In this document: positions 16,774 to 26,480 of the stretch, piece after piece
How positions within the stretch are numbered: position 1 is the stretch's first letter
How the letters are laid out: every line of letters starts with the position of its first letter
Assembly (NCBI RefSeq): GCF_029222705.1
Contig: NZ_JARGZF010000001.1
Location: forward strand, 1,112,437 to 1,176,436
Origin: Knoellia sp. p5-6-4
GTDB taxonomy: Bacteria; Actinomycetota; Actinomycetes; Actinomycetales; Dermatophilaceae
DNA length: 64,000 nucleotides
Reading direction: 5' to 3'
Made by a program: the position numbers and the translations under genes
The notes under the pieces: generated by a model
Told to the model about the DNA's origin: nothing
Seen by the model: the letters and a program-made list of their open reading frames with translations, nothing else
The model's database searches: none

Positions 16774-18050
16774 CGAGCAGCCTCCTTCATCATCCACAGC
16801 CACGACGGCTCGGTCTGTCCACCTCCCGTCGGTGGGAGGGGCACCGAGACATCGGGTGCTGCCGTGCCCAACGAGGCCGAGGCGCCCGGGGATACGGGCT
16901 GGCCGGCGATTGCCAGTGGAACCGAGGAGTTCGATGACCTCGCCCCGGAGGGGCCGGGCGCGTTCTGCGCTCCGCGCACGTTGCTGGACGAGCCCCGAGG
17001 GAGGGAGCAGCGGGCGCCGGTGTTGACCGGGGGAAGGCCCGTCGTGCGCGCAGGGTCGGTGCGCTTGGTCCCCTCGTAGCCCTGCTTGCAGACCACGGGG
17101 TCGTGCGAGAGCACCAGCCCGAAGTGGGCGGTGCCGTCGCCCGGCACCACCGTGTAGCCACCGGCGATCACGTCCGGGTAGGTGACGAGCAGCTGCTCGA
17201 TGCCGTCGACCCGGGCGGTCGTGACCTGGCCGACGGTGATGAGGTTGGCCAGCAGCGCCGCGAGGCTCGACTGGTTCTCGCGGATGAGGCCGTCGAGCTC
17301 GCGTGAGGCCACGGCCCCCCGGTCGAGCACCATCCGCAGGTCGGCGTCCGAGGCCTTGAGGGTCTCGGAGAGGTTCGCGAAGTTCGTGGCGAAGGTCTTG
17401 ATCTGCCCGGAGGTGTCGCGCTGGGTGTCGAGCACGATGCGCCCGTCCTCGATGAGCTTGACCGTCTCGGGCAGGGCCTCGGTCGCGGCGCGGGTCAGGG
17501 CGTCGCCGCTGTCGAGCATCCGCTGCAGGTCGGTGCCGCCATCGGCGAAGGCCTTGCCGAGCTCGTCGACCACGGTCCTGAGGTCGTCACGGTCGACCGA
17601 TCGCACCGTCCCGTCGAGGTGCAGCAGGAGGTTGTCCACGCGCACCGGGGTGCGGGTGTCCTCGCGCGCGATGGTGTCGCCGTCCTCGAGGCTCTTCCCG
17701 CCCTGCGAGCGTGGCTGGAAGTCGAGGTACTGCTCCCCGACGGCCGAGCGGTTCTCGACCACGGCGACGGTGTCCTTGGGGATCTGGACGCCCCGGCGGA
17801 TCCGGGCGTCGACGATGACGCCGTCCTTGCCGAGCCGCAGTCGCTCGACCCGGCCCACCTGGACGCCGCGGTAGGAGACCTCGGAGCCCACGAAGATCCC
17901 GCCGGACTCGGCGAAGTCCGCGGAGACGAGGTACTGACCTCCGACCACGCGGTCGTAGAGACCCACGTAGCGGGCGGACAGCACCGAGACGGTGACCAGC
18001 GTGATGAGCAGGAAGGCGATGAGCTGCACCTTCACCGAGCGGCGGATCAT
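16770..18050 (-). CDS. MCE family protein, MceF position
   Basis: 426 residues. An N-terminal membrane anchor (IAFLLITLVTVSVLSARYVG) is followed by the MCE/MlaD beta domain (ADFAESGGIFVGSEVSYRGVQVGRVERLRL), a long helical region that in Mce proteins forms the lipid tunnel, and a disordered Pro/Ser tail. The sixth Mce subunit by order. Start and stop overlap both neighbours as ATGA. Substrate (sterol, fatty acid or other lipid) cannot be read from sequence. Confidence 0.9.
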   Translation of the reverse strand: MIRRSVKVQLIAFLLITLVTVSVLSARYVGLYDRVVGGQYLVSADFAESGGIFVGSEVSYRGVQVGRVERLRLGKDGVIVDARIRRGVQIPKDTVAVVENRSAVGEQYLDFQPRSQGGKSLEDGDTIAREDTRTPVRVDNLLLHLDGTVRSVDRDDLRTVVDELGKAFADGGTDLQRMLDSGDALTRAATEALPETVKLIEDGRIVLDTQRDTSGQIKTFATNFANLSETLKASDADLRMVLDRGAVASRELDGLIRENQSSLAALLANLITVGQVTTARVDGIEQLLVTYPDVIAGGYTVVPGDGTAHFGLVLSHDPVVCKQGYEGTKRTDPARTTGLPPVNTGARCSLPRGSSSNVRGAQNAPGPSGARSSNSSVPLAIAGQPVSPGASASLGTAAPDVSVPLPPTGGGQTEPSWLWMMKEAAR

Positions 18051-19297
18051 GCCTCACCTCCGGTGTACAGCGAGCGCCACGAGCCGTCCGAGGACGAGCT
18101 GCCGGACCCGGCCGACCCCAGGCACGTGACCCCCGGCACGCACACGCCGCCTCCACCGCCCGGCGAGGTCGGGTCGGGGGTCTGCCCCGGCAGCGGCAGG
18201 TCCGGTACGTCGGGCAGCGGCACGTCGGGCAGCCCGGGCTCGCCTCCGGTCGGCGGAGCGGTCGGGATGCCGAGGTTGCCGGAGAGGTTGCGCATGTCGA
18301 GGTCGGCTGTGACGCGCAGGTTGGTGTAGTCGCCCTTCATCGCGGCCAGGGTGCCGTCCGAGAAGGGGTAGGTCAGCAGCAGCTGCATCGACGCCGGAAG
18401 GTCGTCGCCCGCCTTGTTCAGCTCGGCCAGGATGGGCGCGAGCGCCTCGAGGTTGGCCCGGGTGTCGGCCTTGGACTGCTGGACCACGTCGGTCCCGACC
18501 GCACCGAGCCGCTCGAGGGCGGTCAGCATCTCGACGAGCTGCTTGCGTTGGTCGGCGAGCACCTTCAACCCACCCGGCATGGCCTCGATGGCCCGGGCGA
18601 TGTCCTGCTTCTGGGCCGCCAGGCGGGCCGAGAGCCGGTCGATCCCGTCGATGGCCCGCACGATCTCGCTCTTCTGCTCCTCCAGGCCCCCGACGAAGGT
18701 GTCGAGCTGCCCGATGAGGTCCTTGATTTCCTGGTTGTTGCCGCGCAGCGCGTTGTTGAGCTCGGCCTCGATGACCTTCAGCTGGGCGACGCCGCCACCG
18801 TTGAGCAGCAGCGACATGGCGCTGAGGACCTCCTCGACCTCGGGGTTGCGGCTCGTGCGGTCCAGCACGATGTTGTCCCCCTCCCCCAGCTCGCCGACCG
18901 CCTTCGCCGAGGCCGGGGGCGCCAGCTCGATGTACTTCTCGCCCAGCAGCGAGGTCTGCCTGATCTCGGCCGTCGCGTTGTCGGGCAGCTTCACGGTCTT
19001 CGGCAGCCGCAGGGTGACCCTGGCGGTCCAGCCGTTCAGCTCGATCTCCTCGACCGCGCCGACGGTCACCTGGTCGACCTTCACCGAGGACTGCGGCACG
19101 AGGTCGAGCACGTCGGCGAACTCGGCCGTGATCCGGTAGACGTCGCCGCGGGCGGCAGCGCCACCGGGCAGCGGCAGGTCGTAGGCGCCCTGGCAGCCCC
19201 CGAGGGCCGCTGCGGTCCCGGCCGCCACGAGGGCGGCGGCCGTCCGGCGCAGCCGCGCACCCGGCATCCGGTCTGCGGTGGTGGGCGTGGTGCTCAT
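18047..19297 (-). CDS. MCE family lipoprotein, MceE position
   Basis: 416 residues. An Arg-rich n-region, a hydrophobic Ala stretch and a lipobox ALGGC with Cys35 mark a lipoprotein, which is the hallmark of MceE. The MCE domain follows (AEFADVLDLVPQSSVKVDQVTVGAVEEIEL), then the helical part and a Pro/Gly-rich C-terminus with short LPDVPLPDVPDLPLPG repeats. The ATG at 19297 overlaps the mceD stop by one base; longer N-terminal extensions lack a signal. Confidence 0.9.
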   Translation of the reverse strand: MSTTPTTADRMPGARLRRTAAALVAAGTAAALGGCQGAYDLPLPGGAAARGDVYRITAEFADVLDLVPQSSVKVDQVTVGAVEEIELNGWTARVTLRLPKTVKLPDNATAEIRQTSLLGEKYIELAPPASAKAVGELGEGDNIVLDRTSRNPEVEEVLSAMSLLLNGGGVAQLKVIEAELNNALRGNNQEIKDLIGQLDTFVGGLEEQKSEIVRAIDGIDRLSARLAAQKQDIARAIEAMPGGLKVLADQRKQLVEMLTALERLGAVGTDVVQQSKADTRANLEALAPILAELNKAGDDLPASMQLLLTYPFSDGTLAAMKGDYTNLRVTADLDMRNLSGNLGIPTAPPTGGEPGLPDVPLPDVPDLPLPGQTPDPTSPGGGGGVCVPGVTCLGSAGSGSSSSDGSWRSLYTGGEA

Positions 19298-20409
19298 CAG
19301 TGCGTCCCTCCCAGCAGTCCGCCCAGCGTCGGGTCGGCGCCGCGCATCTGCAGCGACTGGCTCACCGGGGCGAGCGTGGTGTCGATGTCGCGGCACAGGT
19401 CGGTGTTGCCGGTGCCGGTCGGCCCGGTGACCAGGGAGCACAGCAGCAGGGCGGGATCGTCGAACTGCTCCATGTTGGACCTGGTGTCGAGCGTGCCGGT
19501 CTTGGGGTTGTAGGCGTTCTGCAGGTTGCTGATGGCGACGGGCGCGTTGGTGAGTGTCTCGGCGAGGGCGTCGCGCTGCTTGGCGACCGTTCCGGTGACG
19601 GCCGCGAGCTGGTCGACGTTGGTCTTGACGCCGGTGCGGTTGTCCTTCACGAAGGTGGACACCTCGTTGAGTGCGATGGCCAGGTTCTTCAGCGCGGCGG
19701 AGAGGTCGTCGCGCTCACCGTCGAGCTGGGTGGACACCGTCGCGAGGTCCTTGTTGAGCCGGCGCACCTGCTGGTCGTTGGTGGCGAGCATCGAGGTGAG
19801 GGTCTGGAGGTTCTTGACCGTGCCGAAGAAGTCGTTCCGGCCGCCGCTGAGGGTCGCGAGGGCCTGGGAGAGGTCGCGGTTCATGTCGTGGAGCTGCTGT
19901 CCCTGCCCGTCGAGGTTCCTCGCCCCGGTGTCGAGCAGCCGCGAGAACGAGCCGTCCTTGTTGGCCCCCTGCGGACCGAGGGCGACGAGCAGGTCGTCGA
20001 GGCTCTGCGAGATGCGGTCGAGCTCGACGGGGACGGCCGTGCGGTCAGCGCCGATGTGGGCGCCGTCGGCCATCTTCGGGCCGCCCTTGTAGGCAGGGAA
20101 CAGCTGCACGTAGCGGTCACTCACCAGCGAGGGCGCCACCACGGCCGCCTTGGCGTCCGCCGGCACGGAGTACTTGCGGTCGAACTCGAAGCTGACCAGG
20201 ACCTTGTCGCCCTTCGGCACGACCTCGGTCACCTCGCCGACCTCGACGCCGAGGACCCGCACGTCCGAGCCCGGGAAGAGCCCGACCGCCCGGGTGAACT
20301 CCCCGGTGACGCGGACCCGGTCGTTGCGCGGCCAGAAGGCGTAGGCGCCGGCCACGACCGCGACCACCACGAGGGCCGCGACGACCTTGGGGATGAGCCC
20401 GATGCGCAT
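19297..20409 (-). CDS. MCE family protein, MceD position
   Basis: 370 residues: an N-terminal anchor (VVAALVVVAVVAGAYAFWP), the MCE domain (GEFTRAVGLFPGSDVRVLGV), then helical tunnel segments. The C-terminus has a pair of cysteines (LLCSLVTG, TDLCRDID). The ATG at 20409 lies one base past the mceC stop (TGACATG). Part of the heterohexameric envelope channel. Confidence 0.9.
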   Translation of the reverse strand: MRIGLIPKVVAALVVVAVVAGAYAFWPRNDRVRVTGEFTRAVGLFPGSDVRVLGVEVGEVTEVVPKGDKVLVSFEFDRKYSVPADAKAAVVAPSLVSDRYVQLFPAYKGGPKMADGAHIGADRTAVPVELDRISQSLDDLLVALGPQGANKDGSFSRLLDTGARNLDGQGQQLHDMNRDLSQALATLSGGRNDFFGTVKNLQTLTSMLATNDQQVRRLNKDLATVSTQLDGERDDLSAALKNLAIALNEVSTFVKDNRTGVKTNVDQLAAVTGTVAKQRDALAETLTNAPVAISNLQNAYNPKTGTLDTRSNMEQFDDPALLLCSLVTGPTGTGNTDLCRDIDTTLAPVSQSLQMRGADPTLGGLLGGTH

Positions 20410-20410
20410 G

Positions 20411-21385
20411 TCACTTCACCCCCGGGGCGCCGACCGGCGCCGTGAGGTTGGCGATGTAGGTGTCGAACCACCGGCCGGTGCCCAGCACGTTGGAGAACAG
20501 CCGGGTGAACGGCGCCATCGCGGCGATCGTGTCGTTCAGGTCCTTCTCGTGCTTCTGCAGCACCGCGAGCACCTTCGTCAGCTGGTCGAGGGCGGGCTTG
20601 AGCTCCGCCCGGTTCTCACGCACCAGCGCCGTCACCTGCTGGGCCATCGCCGAGGTGTTGGTGAACAGCGTGTGGATGGCGTCGCGGCGGGCGTTGAGCT
20701 CTTCCATGAGCAGGTCGGCGTCCTTGATGAGGGTCTCCAGTGCCTTGTTGCGCTCGGCGACGGTGCCGGTCACCGAGTTGGCGGCCGACAGCAGCCGCTT
20801 CAGCTCGGCGTCGCGGGAGGCGATGGTGCGCGAGAGGCGGGTGAGCCCGTCGAGCGCCGCCCGCACGTGCGGTGGGCTGTCCTTGAACTCGGTGGCCATG
20901 ACGTCGAGCGAGGTCGCGAGTTGGTCGGTGTCGATGCGCTCGGCGGTCTGGGCCAGGTCGGTGAAGGCGTTGACGATGTCGTAGGAGGAGACGGTGCGCT
21001 CGAGCGGGATCTCGGAGCCCGCCCTCATCTGGCCCCCGCCGGCGGGCTCCAGCGAGAGGTACTTCTGCCCGAGCAGCGTCTTCATGCGCACCGACGCGGC
21101 GGTCTGGGGGCCGAAGGCCACGTCCTCGGTGATGCGGAAGTCGACGCGGACGTGGTCACCGGCCAGGTCGACGGCCTCGACCTTGCCGACCTTGACGCCG
21201 GCGATCCGCACGTCGTCTCCCTCGATGAGGCCGCCGGCCTCGCTGAAGGCCGCGCGGTAGGTGTCGCCGCCACCGATCAGGGGCAGGCTCTGCACGTTGA
21301 ACGCCAGCGCCAGCAGCACGGCGATCACCAGCAGGCCGGCCGCCCCGATCGGGACGGGGTTGCGCTCACGGAAGGGGACGCTCAT
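20411..21385 (-). CDS. MCE family protein, MceC position
   Basis: 324 residues from ATG 21385, which overlaps the mceB stop as ATGA; the longer open frame is discarded. It starts MSVPFRERNPVPIGAAGLL, has one membrane span, then the MCE domain (AAFSEAGGLIEGDDVRIAGV) and a helical region. The ending GRWFDTYIANLTAPVG is like other MceC proteins. Confidence 0.9.
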   Translation of the reverse strand: MSVPFRERNPVPIGAAGLLVIAVLLALAFNVQSLPLIGGGDTYRAAFSEAGGLIEGDDVRIAGVKVGKVEAVDLAGDHVRVDFRITEDVAFGPQTAASVRMKTLLGQKYLSLEPAGGGQMRAGSEIPLERTVSSYDIVNAFTDLAQTAERIDTDQLATSLDVMATEFKDSPPHVRAALDGLTRLSRTIASRDAELKRLLSAANSVTGTVAERNKALETLIKDADLLMEELNARRDAIHTLFTNTSAMAQQVTALVRENRAELKPALDQLTKVLAVLQKHEKDLNDTIAAMAPFTRLFSNVLGTGRWFDTYIANLTAPVGAPGVK

Positions 21386-22401
21386 GAGCACCTCGCTGCA
21401 GTCACGGCATACGACGGGGAGACCGGGCCGGTGGGCAGCTTCACGGTGCCGTCGAAGCGGCACAGATAGAAGTTGAACCACGAGCCGTAGGTCGCCGTGC
21501 GGGTGATCTGCGTGATCTTCTCGGGCGACGTCGAGAGGAACTTCTCGAAGGTCGCAGTGTTCTTCGGCTTGTTGAGCGTGGTCGAGAGCCTGCGCAGGTG
21601 GGCGATGTCGGCCTTGATCGCGGGCCGGGTGACCTTGAGCAGGTCGGCCGTCTCGGCGGTCAGGGAGTTGATGTTCTCGAGCGAGGCCCCGATCGTCTTG
21701 CGGTCCTGGGCCAGGCCGGAGACGAAGCGCTGGAGCTGGTCGATGAGCTGCTTGAGCGCCGCGTCGTGCTCGTCGACCGTGGCGAGCACGGCGTTGAGGT
21801 TGCCGATGGTCCGGCCGATGACGGCGTCGCGGTCGGCCAGGGTCGAGGTGAGCGAGGCCGTCTTGGCCAGCAGCGAGTTGATGTTGCCGCCCTCGCCCTG
21901 GAGCACCGAGATGATCTGCCCGGACAGCTCGTTGACGTCCTTGGGCGAGAGCGCGGCGAACAGCGGCTTGAAGCCGTTGAACAGCACGGTCAGGTCGAGT
22001 GCCGACTGGGTGCGGTCGAGGCCGATCGTCGCGCCGTCCTTGAGGGCGGCGGAGTCCCCCACTCCCTGCGTCAGCGCCAGGTAGCGCTCGCCGACGAGGT
22101 TCCGGTACTTGATGGTGGCGTGGGTGCCCTGCGTCAGGACGCTGGACTTGGCGACGGAGAACTCGACGAGAGCGTTGGTGCGGTCGCGGTGCACCGACAC
22201 CTTCTCGATCTCGCCGACGCGCACGCCCGCGATGCGGACCTCCTGGCCGGCGGCCACACCGGTGACGTCCTCGAAGACGGCCTTGTAGGTCGCCTTGTCG
22301 CCGAGCTGCACGTTGGCGATCGTGGCCGCCAGGGTGCCGGTAGCCAGGAGGGTGGTCAGCGCGAAGAGGATCAGCTTGACCAGGCTGGACGAGGTCTTCA
22401 T
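21382..22401 (-). CDS. MCE family protein, MceB position
   Basis: 339 residues, beginning MKTSSSLVKLILFALTTLL, an export/anchor segment. The MCE domain (AVFEDVTGVAAGQEVRIAGV) and helical tunnel region follow; the C-terminus is FNFYLCRFDG then a short tail. Start 22401 overlaps the mceA stop (ATGA). A motif copy near the 3' end places Tyr-Ala in the rare form TAT GCC. Confidence 0.9.
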   Translation of the reverse strand: MKTSSSLVKLILFALTTLLATGTLAATIANVQLGDKATYKAVFEDVTGVAAGQEVRIAGVRVGEIEKVSVHRDRTNALVEFSVAKSSVLTQGTHATIKYRNLVGERYLALTQGVGDSAALKDGATIGLDRTQSALDLTVLFNGFKPLFAALSPKDVNELSGQIISVLQGEGGNINSLLAKTASLTSTLADRDAVIGRTIGNLNAVLATVDEHDAALKQLIDQLQRFVSGLAQDRKTIGASLENINSLTAETADLLKVTRPAIKADIAHLRRLSTTLNKPKNTATFEKFLSTSPEKITQITRTATYGSWFNFYLCRFDGTVKLPTGPVSPSYAVTAARCS

Positions 22402-23744
22402 CGCTGGCTCACCACCGTTCCACGCAGCATCGGGCCGGCCAGCAGGGTCGTGATGGCAGACGGGTGCGCGGACCCGTCGCGCGACAGCAGGGCGGCCACG
22501 ACCTTCTGTTCCTCCTCCGTACCGGCGAGACCGGAGTCGGCCTCGGCGATGCCCACCGCCTTCTCGGTGGTGAACGCCGACGGCAGGGCGCTTCCGGCGC
22601 CGTTGCTCGAGGCCCCGTTGGTGCCGTCGTCGAACGTGATGCCGGGGCGGGGGTTGGCCTGGCTGCCGTGGCGGTCGGGCAGGCCGTAGCAGTTGGGGCC
22701 GCGCTTCTCGCCCCAGGCGGGCTCCTCCCCCGGCTTGTAGCCCGGCCGCTGGGGGGTGACCTCCAAGGTGATGTGGAACTGCTCGTTCTTCCACGCCCCG
22801 TCGATGTTGGGGAGCCAGTTGGTCAGCGCCGTCGCCATGCAGGGGTACTGCGGCGAGTACTTGGCGAACAGGGCCAGGCTCGGGCGGCCGACGCGACCGG
22901 CCTGGATGACGCGGTCACCGTTGCGCTCCAGGAACCGCGCCGTGGTGTTCGCGAACCCCGCCGTCCCGGCGAAGAAGCCCTTGAGGGAGTCCTGCTTCTG
23001 CACGATCGTCGTGTTGGTCGTCACCAGCGCCCTGGCCGCGCGGACCAGCTCGGGTGCCGCCACGGCATACGTGCTCGCCAGGTCTGCCAGCCCCGAGATG
23101 TCGGCCTGCAGCGCCGGCATGTGCGGGTTGAGCTCCTTGAAGTAGCGGTCCACCAGCACCAGGTTCTGCCCCAGCCGGGTGCCCCGGCCGTCGAGCGTGG
23201 TGGCCAGCGCGTTCAGCGTCGCGGCCAGCTTCTCCGGCTGGACCGCACGCAGCAGCGGCAGCAGGTCCTCGAACACGCGCTCGAGCTCGATCGCCACGCT
23301 CGTGCGGTCCTGTCCGATCACGTCCCCGGCACGGATCGCGCGTCCCGCCGTCCCGGCCGGCGGCGCCACGAGGTCGACGTACCGCTCCCCGAACAGCGTC
23401 TTGGGCAGCAGCCGCGCCGAGACGTCCGCCGGGATCTGCGACACCATCTCCGGCTTCAGCGCCAGGGCCAGCCGGGCGCCGTCCCCGGTGGTCTCGATGC
23501 GGCGCACCTCCCCGACGATCAGGCCGCGCAGCTTGACGTCGCTGGACTCCTGCAGCTGCGACCCGATCCGGTCGGTCTCCAGGGACACCATCACCACGTC
23601 GGTGAAGACCTTCTGGAACGAGGCGACGGACAGCCCGATGAGCGAGGCGACGACCACGAGGAAGGCGACGCCGTAGGCACGGTCGCCCAGCCTGGAGATG
23701 AAGCCCCGGGCGGGTCCGACATTGGTGGCATTGGTCTGCGTCAT
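22398..23744 (-). CDS. MCE family protein, MceA position
   Basis: 448 residues. Membrane anchor VAFLVVVASLIGLSVASF, then an MCE domain (SDVKLRGLIVGEVRRIET) and the long helical tunnel section with NWLPNIDG before a disordered C-terminus. The start ATG 23744 lies two bases past the yrbE stop. The first Mce subunit in the operon. A dispersed motif copy encodes STYAVAA at about residue 226. Confidence 0.9.
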   Translation of the reverse strand: MTQTNATNVGPARGFISRLGDRAYGVAFLVVVASLIGLSVASFQKVFTDVVMVSLETDRIGSQLQESSDVKLRGLIVGEVRRIETTGDGARLALALKPEMVSQIPADVSARLLPKTLFGERYVDLVAPPAGTAGRAIRAGDVIGQDRTSVAIELERVFEDLLPLLRAVQPEKLAATLNALATTLDGRGTRLGQNLVLVDRYFKELNPHMPALQADISGLADLASTYAVAAPELVRAARALVTTNTTIVQKQDSLKGFFAGTAGFANTTARFLERNGDRVIQAGRVGRPSLALFAKYSPQYPCMATALTNWLPNIDGAWKNEQFHITLEVTPQRPGYKPGEEPAWGEKRGPNCYGLPDRHGSQANPRPGITFDDGTNGASSNGAGSALPSAFTTEKAVGIAEADSGLAGTEEEQKVVAALLSRDGSAHPSAITTLLAGPMLRGTVVSQR

Positions 23745-23746
23745 GG

Positions 23747-24574
23747 CTAACCCGCGATCCTCACCGTGGTCGACGCACCCCAGACGGCCAGGGAGAAGAA
23801 GAAGTCGACGATGTTGATGGCCACGATCGACGTGCGCACCGCCTTGCCCACGGCCACGCCCACACCGGCCGGCCCGCCCGAGGCGGTGTAGCCGTAGTAG
23901 CAGTGGATCAAGATGATCACGACCGCGAAGACCATGACCTTTAGGAAGGAGTAGAGGACGTCGATCGGCGGCAGGAACAGGTGGAAGTAGTGGTCGTAGG
24001 TGCCCTTGGACTGCCCGAAGTACTCGGTGACGATGAACCGGGTCGCGCCGTAGGAGGACAGCAGGCCCAGGACGTAGAGGGGGATCACCGCGATGAAGCC
24101 GGCGATCATCCGGGTGGTCACCAGGAACGGCAGCGACGGGATGCCCATGACCTCGAGCGCGTCGACCTCCTCGGAGATCCGCATGGCCCCGAGCTGGGCG
24201 GTGAAGCCGCACCCGACGGTCGCCGCGAGGGCCAGGCCCGCCACGAGCGGGGCGATCTCGCGGGTGTTGAGGTAGGCGGAGATGAAGCCGGTGAAGGCGC
24301 CGGTGCCGAGCTGGTTGAGGGAGGAGTAGCCCTGCAGTCCGACCTGGCTCCCGGTGAAGAAGGCGAGGAAGGCGATGACGCCGACGGTGCCTCCGATGAC
24401 CGACAGGGCCCCGGAGCCCAGGGAGACCTCCGCCAGCAGCCGGACGACCTCCTTCTTGTAGCGGCGGAGGGTGCGCCCGCTCCAGGCGAGCGAGCGCACG
24501 TAGAAGCGCATCTGCTCGCCGAGGCTGTCGAGGGCCTCCACCGGGCGGTGGGCGAGGTCCGTTGCTCTGCTCAT
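23747..24574 (-). CDS. YrbE/MlaE-type ABC permease, YrbEB
   Basis: 275 residues. It contains the conserved MlaE stretch TAQLGAMRISEEVDALEVMG (about residues 127-146), the cytoplasmic coupling region of lipid-transport permeases, plus five or six membrane spans. It pairs with YrbEA as a heterodimeric permease driven by the adjacent Mkl-type ATPase. 31 nt separate it from yrbEA. Confidence 0.93.
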   Translation of the reverse strand: MSRATDLAHRPVEALDSLGEQMRFYVRSLAWSGRTLRRYKKEVVRLLAEVSLGSGALSVIGGTVGVIAFLAFFTGSQVGLQGYSSLNQLGTGAFTGFISAYLNTREIAPLVAGLALAATVGCGFTAQLGAMRISEEVDALEVMGIPSLPFLVTTRMIAGFIAVIPLYVLGLLSSYGATRFIVTEYFGQSKGTYDHYFHLFLPPIDVLYSFLKVMVFAVVIILIHCYYGYTASGGPAGVGVAVGKAVRTSIVAINIVDFFFSLAVWGASTTVRIAG

Positions 24575-24605
24575 CGCGGTTCTCTGTTCATCGTCGTCGC
24601 CCGCC

Positions 24606-25376
24606 TCAGATCTTCTGCGGGACGACTTGGAAGTAGATGGCGCTGACGACGAAGTTGACGACGAACAGGAACATGAAAGTGATGACCACGCTCTGGTTCA
24701 CCGCGTCGCCGACGCCCTTGGGGCCGCCGCCGGCCGTCAGGCCCTTGTAGGAGGCGACGACCGCGGCGATGAAGCCGAAGATCACGGCCTTGATCTCGCT
24801 CGTCCACAGGTCGGCGAGCTGGGCCAGGGCCGTGAACGAGGCGATGTAGGCGCCCGGGGTGCCGCCCTGGATGATGACGTTGAAGAAGTAGCCGCCTGCG
24901 ACGCCGACGACGGACACCAGCCCGTTGAGGAGCAGCGAGACGAGCATGGCGGCCAGCACCCGTGGCACCACGAGGCGCTGGATCGGACTGATGCCGAGCA
25001 CTTCCATCGCGTCGATCTCCTCGCGGATCTTGCGCGAGCCGAGGTCGGCGCAGATGGCCGAGCCACCGGCGCCGGCGATGAGCAGCGCGGTGACGATCGG
25101 CGATGCCTCACGGATGACGGCCAGCACGCTGGCCGCCCCCGTGAACGACTGGGCGCCGAGCTGACGGGTGAGGGTGCCGAGCTGGAGGGCGATGACCGCG
25201 CCGAACGGGATCGAGACGAGCGCGGTCGGCACGATGGTGACCGAGGCGATGAACCAGCACTGCTGGATGAACTCCTTGGTCTGGAACGGCCGCTTCGGCA
25301 GGGCCCGGAAGACGTCGAGCACGAGCGCGAACAGCGATCCGCTCTGGCGCAGTGCCCCCACCGCGAGGTTGCTCAC
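24606..25376 (-). CDS. YrbE/MlaE-type ABC permease, YrbEA
   Basis: 256 residues starting GTG at 25376, which overlaps the ATPase stop as GTGA and has GAGGGAG upstream. It holds the MlaE signature (CADLGSRKIREEIDAMEVLG, about residues 109-128) and about six hydrophobic segments. The partner permease of YrbEB. Confidence 0.93.
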   Translation of the reverse strand: MSNLAVGALRQSGSLFALVLDVFRALPKRPFQTKEFIQQCWFIASVTIVPTALVSIPFGAVIALQLGTLTRQLGAQSFTGAASVLAVIREASPIVTALLIAGAGGSAICADLGSRKIREEIDAMEVLGISPIQRLVVPRVLAAMLVSLLLNGLVSVVGVAGGYFFNVIIQGGTPGAYIASFTALAQLADLWTSEIKAVIFGFIAAVVASYKGLTAGGGPKGVGDAVNQSVVITFMFLFVVNFVVSAIYFQVVPQKI

Positions 25377-26374
25377 GACAGCACTCCCTCGCGCTCGGCG
25401 TGCGACTCCACGGACGAGGAGTGCACGCCGGGGACGCCGGCGCTGCCGGACAGGAAGGACCCGGGCGGCGGCGTGACACCGTTCTCGCGACACCACTGCC
25501 CGGCGGGGCGGGCGGTGCGCCGCACCGAACCGTCGCTGGGCTCGAGCTGGAGGGCGATGGGCGGCAGCGGGGGCAGCTCCTGGCCCGACTCCGCGGCGAG
25601 CTCGTCGGCGTCCTTCTCCTCGGACATGCCGATCGGTCCGACCCGCTGGGCGTTGAGGAACTGGCGCACCACCGGCTCCTCGGAGCTGAGCAGCATCTCG
25701 CGCGGGCCGAACATCGCCAGGTGGCGGTGGTAGAGCAGGCCGATGTTGTCGGGCACCGTGCGGGCGGTGTTGATGTCGTGGGTGACGATGAGGAAGGTCG
25801 CCTCGATCTGCGCGTTGAGGTCGACGATGAGCTGGTTCAGGTAGGCCGTGCGCACCGGGTCGAGGCCGGAGTCCGGCTCGTCGAAGAGGATGATCTCCGG
25901 GTCGAGCACGAGGGCACGGGCGAGGCCGGCGCGCTTGCGCATTCCGCCGGAGATCTCGCCGGGCAGCTTGCCCTCGGCGCCCTGCAGGCCGACGAGCTCG
26001 ATCTTCTCCGAGACGATCCGCCGGACCTCGGTCTCGTTCTTGCGCGTGTGCTCGCGCAGCGGGAAGGCGATGTTGTCGTAGAGGTTCATCGAGCCGAAGA
26101 GCGCCCCGTCCTGGAAGAGCACGCCGAAGAGCTTGCGCACCTCGTAGAGGTCGTGCTCGCGCAGGCGAGTGAGGTCCTGGCCCTCGATCCAGATCGAGCC
26201 GGCGTCCGGCTTCAGCAGGCCGACCAGCGTCTTGAGGAACACCGACTTGCCCGTGCCCGACGGGCCGAGCATCACCGAGATCTCCCCTGCGGGGAGGGTG
26301 AGGGTCACGTCGTTCCAGATGGTCTGCGACCCGAACCGCTTGGTCAGGCCTTCGACCCTGATCTCAACGCCCAC
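25373..26374 (-). CDS. Mkl/MceG/MlaF-type ABC transporter ATPase
   Basis: 333 residues. Walker A GPSGTGKS (about 38-45), signature SGGMRKRAGLARAL, Walker B EIILFDEPDSGLD and an H-loop (LIVTHD) are all intact. The C-terminal extension of about 80 residues is disordered and Pro/Ser-rich. It energises the Mce lipid importer. In mycobacteria the equivalent ATPase gene (mkl, Rv0655) is not inside a mce operon but does lie between rplL and rpoB; here it heads the operon at that place. GTG start with GAGGTGAG upstream. Confidence 0.93.
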   Translation of the reverse strand: MGVEIRVEGLTKRFGSQTIWNDVTLTLPAGEISVMLGPSGTGKSVFLKTLVGLLKPDAGSIWIEGQDLTRLREHDLYEVRKLFGVLFQDGALFGSMNLYDNIAFPLREHTRKNETEVRRIVSEKIELVGLQGAEGKLPGEISGGMRKRAGLARALVLDPEIILFDEPDSGLDPVRTAYLNQLIVDLNAQIEATFLIVTHDINTARTVPDNIGLLYHRHLAMFGPREMLLSSEEPVVRQFLNAQRVGPIGMSEEKDADELAAESGQELPPLPPIALQLEPSDGSVRRTARPAGQWCRENGVTPPPGSFLSGSAGVPGVHSSSVESHAEREGVLS

Positions 26375-26480
26375 TGCTCACCTCGTCGTGATGGTGCCTT
26401 GTTGCCCGCGAGGGCCCCGGTCTCGCGCTGCTCAACGACCAGCGCCCACCGGGGTTACGGCCGCACGGCAGGATGGGCCG

